Origin: Methanobacterium sp.
Lineage (GTDB): Archaea > Methanobacteriota > Methanobacteria > Methanobacteriales > Methanobacteriaceae
DNA length: 14,190 bases
Assembly (NCBI GenBank): GCA_003164415.1
Contig: PLTK01000103.1
Location: forward strand, 1-14,190
Direction: 5' to 3'
The position numbers and the translations under genes were made by a program. Positions 12,898 through 14,190 of the stretch are shown piece by piece (within the stretch, counting starts at the first letter, position 1; each line of letters begins with the position of its first letter). The notes beneath the pieces were generated by a model. The model searched no databases. It was given only the letters and a program-made list of their open reading frames with translations, and was not told the origin of the DNA.

Positions 12898-13686
12898 ATG
12901 AATAAAATTACGGTATTGTTAACAGTTGGCATGATATTCCTCTTAATTGGCACTGTAACAGCATCATCTGTCCAATACAATTCAATAACTACAGTAACGA
13001 ATAATTCAACTTATAATACACCGCTTGGGAATACCTCCTATGGTGGTGTTATGAAAGTGGGACCATATGGAAATAAGAGTTCAAATATTACAATTGCATA
13101 CATAGTTGGTGTTCATCCATTGGAATCTAATGCTCATCAAGCTATTATTGAATCAATAACTGAACATAATAATTCTTTAAAATACTGTTACTACGTATAT
13201 CGTGTTAATGTAACAGAAAATGCGGACAACTACAACACTGGTAGGATGAATGGACAGTTATTGGCTAATAAATTTGTTGTTCCAGATATAACAAGTCATA
13301 ATTATCAGTTAGTTGTAGATGTACATTCTAATGTTGGTAACTGGGCACAAAATACATTTTTATTTTCTCCAGTTAATAACAGCAGATCCGAATCAATTGG
13401 AAAAAATATAACCAACAAACTTCATTGGTTAAAATATTATGTACCACCCAACCCAACAAGCACAGTCTATGTAACAGAACCAATAATAAACTCAGGAATC
13501 CCTGCCATAGTTTATGAAACATATCATAATGACACATACAACACAATAAAAAATCATGCAGACAGATTTTTATTAACCGTTGATAATCTCAGTATAAATA
13601 AAAAAAATAATAACTATACTGTGAATAAATGGCCCTGCATGGCATCCATGGTTCCCTTGAGTGTGATATCCATTAAAACCAGATAA
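12898..13686 (+). CDS. Secreted M14/AstE-like zinc hydrolase, 3' end chimeric
   Basis: A 262-residue exported protein. MNKITVLLTVGMIFLLIGTVTASS is a signal peptide, and many Asn-Ser/Thr sequons follow. Residues H73 and E76 (GVHPLES, HxxE) and H143 (VVDVHSN) match the zinc ligands of the M14 carboxypeptidase/succinylglutamate desuccinylase group, and E207 (IVYETYHN) matches the catalytic Glu. YRVNVTENADNYNTGRMNGQ may supply substrate-binding Arg (R116). It probably cleaves an amide or peptide bond outside the cell, perhaps in cell-wall peptides; that role is inference. ATG 12898 is preferred to ATG 12880 because GGGAGG lies between them. The last 15 codons (from 13639) are antisense to a decayed receiver gene, so the original C-terminus has probably been replaced after a deletion or insertion. 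All catalytic residues lie before the junction, so activity may survive. Confidence 0.65.
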   Translation: MNKITVLLTVGMIFLLIGTVTASSVQYNSITTVTNNSTYNTPLGNTSYGGVMKVGPYGNKSSNITIAYIVGVHPLESNAHQAIIESITEHNNSLKYCYYVYRVNVTENADNYNTGRMNGQLLANKFVVPDITSHNYQLVVDVHSNVGNWAQNTFLFSPVNNSRSESIGKNITNKLHWLKYYVPPNPTSTVYVTEPIINSGIPAIVYETYHNDTYNTIKNHADRFLLTVDNLSINKKNNNYTVNKWPCMASMVPLSVISIKTR

Positions 13687-13832
13687 GGCCTTAATTTAAC
13701 TGCCTCTTTAACAGCATCTTAACCTCGTGAAGTTACAAATGGAACTTCATAACCAGAGGATTTTAGAATATTCTTAATATCCAGAGCTACTGCACTTTCA
13801 TCTTCTACCAGCAAAATTTTTTTAGCATCCAT
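13641..13832 (-). pseudogene. Truncated receiver (REC) pseudogene
   Basis: On the minus strand, ATG 13832 opens MDAKKILLVEDESAVALDIK, a clear receiver N-terminus. Codon 38 is TAA (13719-13721), directly after GYEVPFVTSRG. Past the stop, the same frame continues DAVKEAVKLRPYLVLMDITLKGTM, including the phospho-acceptor Asp. It then loses homology near 13641, where a full REC would need about 55 more residues. It aligns without gaps to REC1 of the fusion gene at 6530-8794 (GYEVPYIASRG, RPDLVLMDITLKGTM), so it is probably a decayed copy of that gene or a close relative. GGGGGTGTTCAT upstream is an intact ribosome site shared with the receiver gene at 5539-5922. Its 3' end overlaps the hydrolase gene on the other strand. 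Confidence 0.8.
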
Positions 13833-14190
13833 AATGATGAACACCCCCAAATATTATAATGTCCATCAAAAATAATTAAAAAGGGCATAATTGTATTTTA
13901 AATTGATTCAAAACCTTAATAACAGGAATATTATGCTATTAAAAGCAAATATAGAAAGTTATCAGGTATTAACTATTAAAATATTCAATACCGGTAATTA
14001 CAACAATCAACCCTTTTCATCAATATTTATTTATTGGAATATAATCACTCGAATAAATAGGGATCAAGATATTTACGTGAAATTGTTCATAAAAAATAAG
14101 ATCATAAAATAATATTTCTCTAAAAAATGTTCAATTAGGCCCATATCTGTACATGGGTGCTGGTAAAACAGATTAAGGGATAGACCCAGA
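13833..14190. other. Region right of the receiver pseudogene, no supported gene
   Basis: The left part holds the ribosome site (GGGGGTG near 13843-13849) and likely promoter of the minus-strand receiver pseudogene. Open stretches on the plus strand are rich in Ile, Asn, Lys and Phe, as expected for AT-rich non-coding DNA. A weak inverted repeat CCCAT...ATGGG lies at 14140-14157. Nothing else recognised before the window ends. Confidence 0.5.

Noticed and set aside
13891..14112. Plus-strand frame of 73 codons starting at TTG
   Set aside because: Composition is what random AT-rich DNA gives (Ile, Asn, Lys, Phe), there are no recognisable motifs, and it overlaps the promoter side of the pseudogene.
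14135..14176. Plus-strand reading LGPYLYMGAGKTD with a Walker-A-like GAGKT
   Set aside because: Only a dozen codons before TAA, no upstream coding context, and the window ends 14 bases later; a chance match cannot be told from a gene remnant.
1..14190. CRISPR array, tRNA or rRNA genes
   Set aside because: No regularly spaced long direct repeats, no cloverleaf with CCA-type end or T-loop consensus, and no rRNA core sequences were seen.

Overview
The window looks like chromosomal DNA of a methanogenic archaeon of the Methanobacteriales (Methanobacterium-like). This is an inference from several signs: strongly AT-rich DNA, archaeal TATA boxes about 27 bp before likely transcription starts, bare poly-T terminators, GTG/TTG starts mixed with GGAGG/GGTG ribosome sites, and receiver domains of the PYGYI-KP type common in methanogens. 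No rRNA, tRNA, CRISPR array or intact insertion sequence was seen.

Layout. (1) 1-247, minus: the 5' end of a two-helix potassium channel that runs off the left edge, with a nearly leaderless promoter. (2) 248-858: a gene-free control region with TTACC...GGTAA palindromes. (3) 859-3860, plus: a tight three-gene operon of an Lrp/AsnC regulator, a soluble PRC-PRC-MgtE_N-CBS protein, and an Nramp-family transporter whose metal site has lost the Asn of DPGN and the TM6 Met. The best reading is a regulated divalent-cation (probably Mg2+) uptake unit in which an MgtE-type sensor without its channel is paired with an Nramp-type carrier. (4) 3990-4886, plus: a zinc-type cation diffusion facilitator, so metal efflux sits next to metal uptake. 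(5) 5009-8794: a signalling/envelope block with a stand-alone receiver protein flanked by two outward-facing paralogues of an unrecognised three-helix membrane protein, followed by a large REC-REC-glycosyltransferase 2 fusion. No histidine kinase is present, so phosphate must come from a kinase encoded elsewhere. (6) 9126-9917, minus: a class I SAM methyltransferase. (7) 10450-12361, plus: a MarR regulator and a DHA2-type MFS drug exporter, with a perfect palindrome at the regulator's promoter. (8) 12898-13686, plus: a secreted M14/AstE-like zinc hydrolase whose last ~15 codons are antisense to a dead receiver gene (13641-13832, minus). That receiver gene has an internal TAA and is truncated.

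Together the genes handle cation balance (channel, Nramp, CDF), phosphorelay-controlled surface polysaccharide synthesis (REC, REC-REC-GT2), and drug export. Receiver sequences occur four times (one protein, two domains of the fusion, one pseudogene), and the small membrane protein twice, so this is a locus shaped by local duplication and decay.
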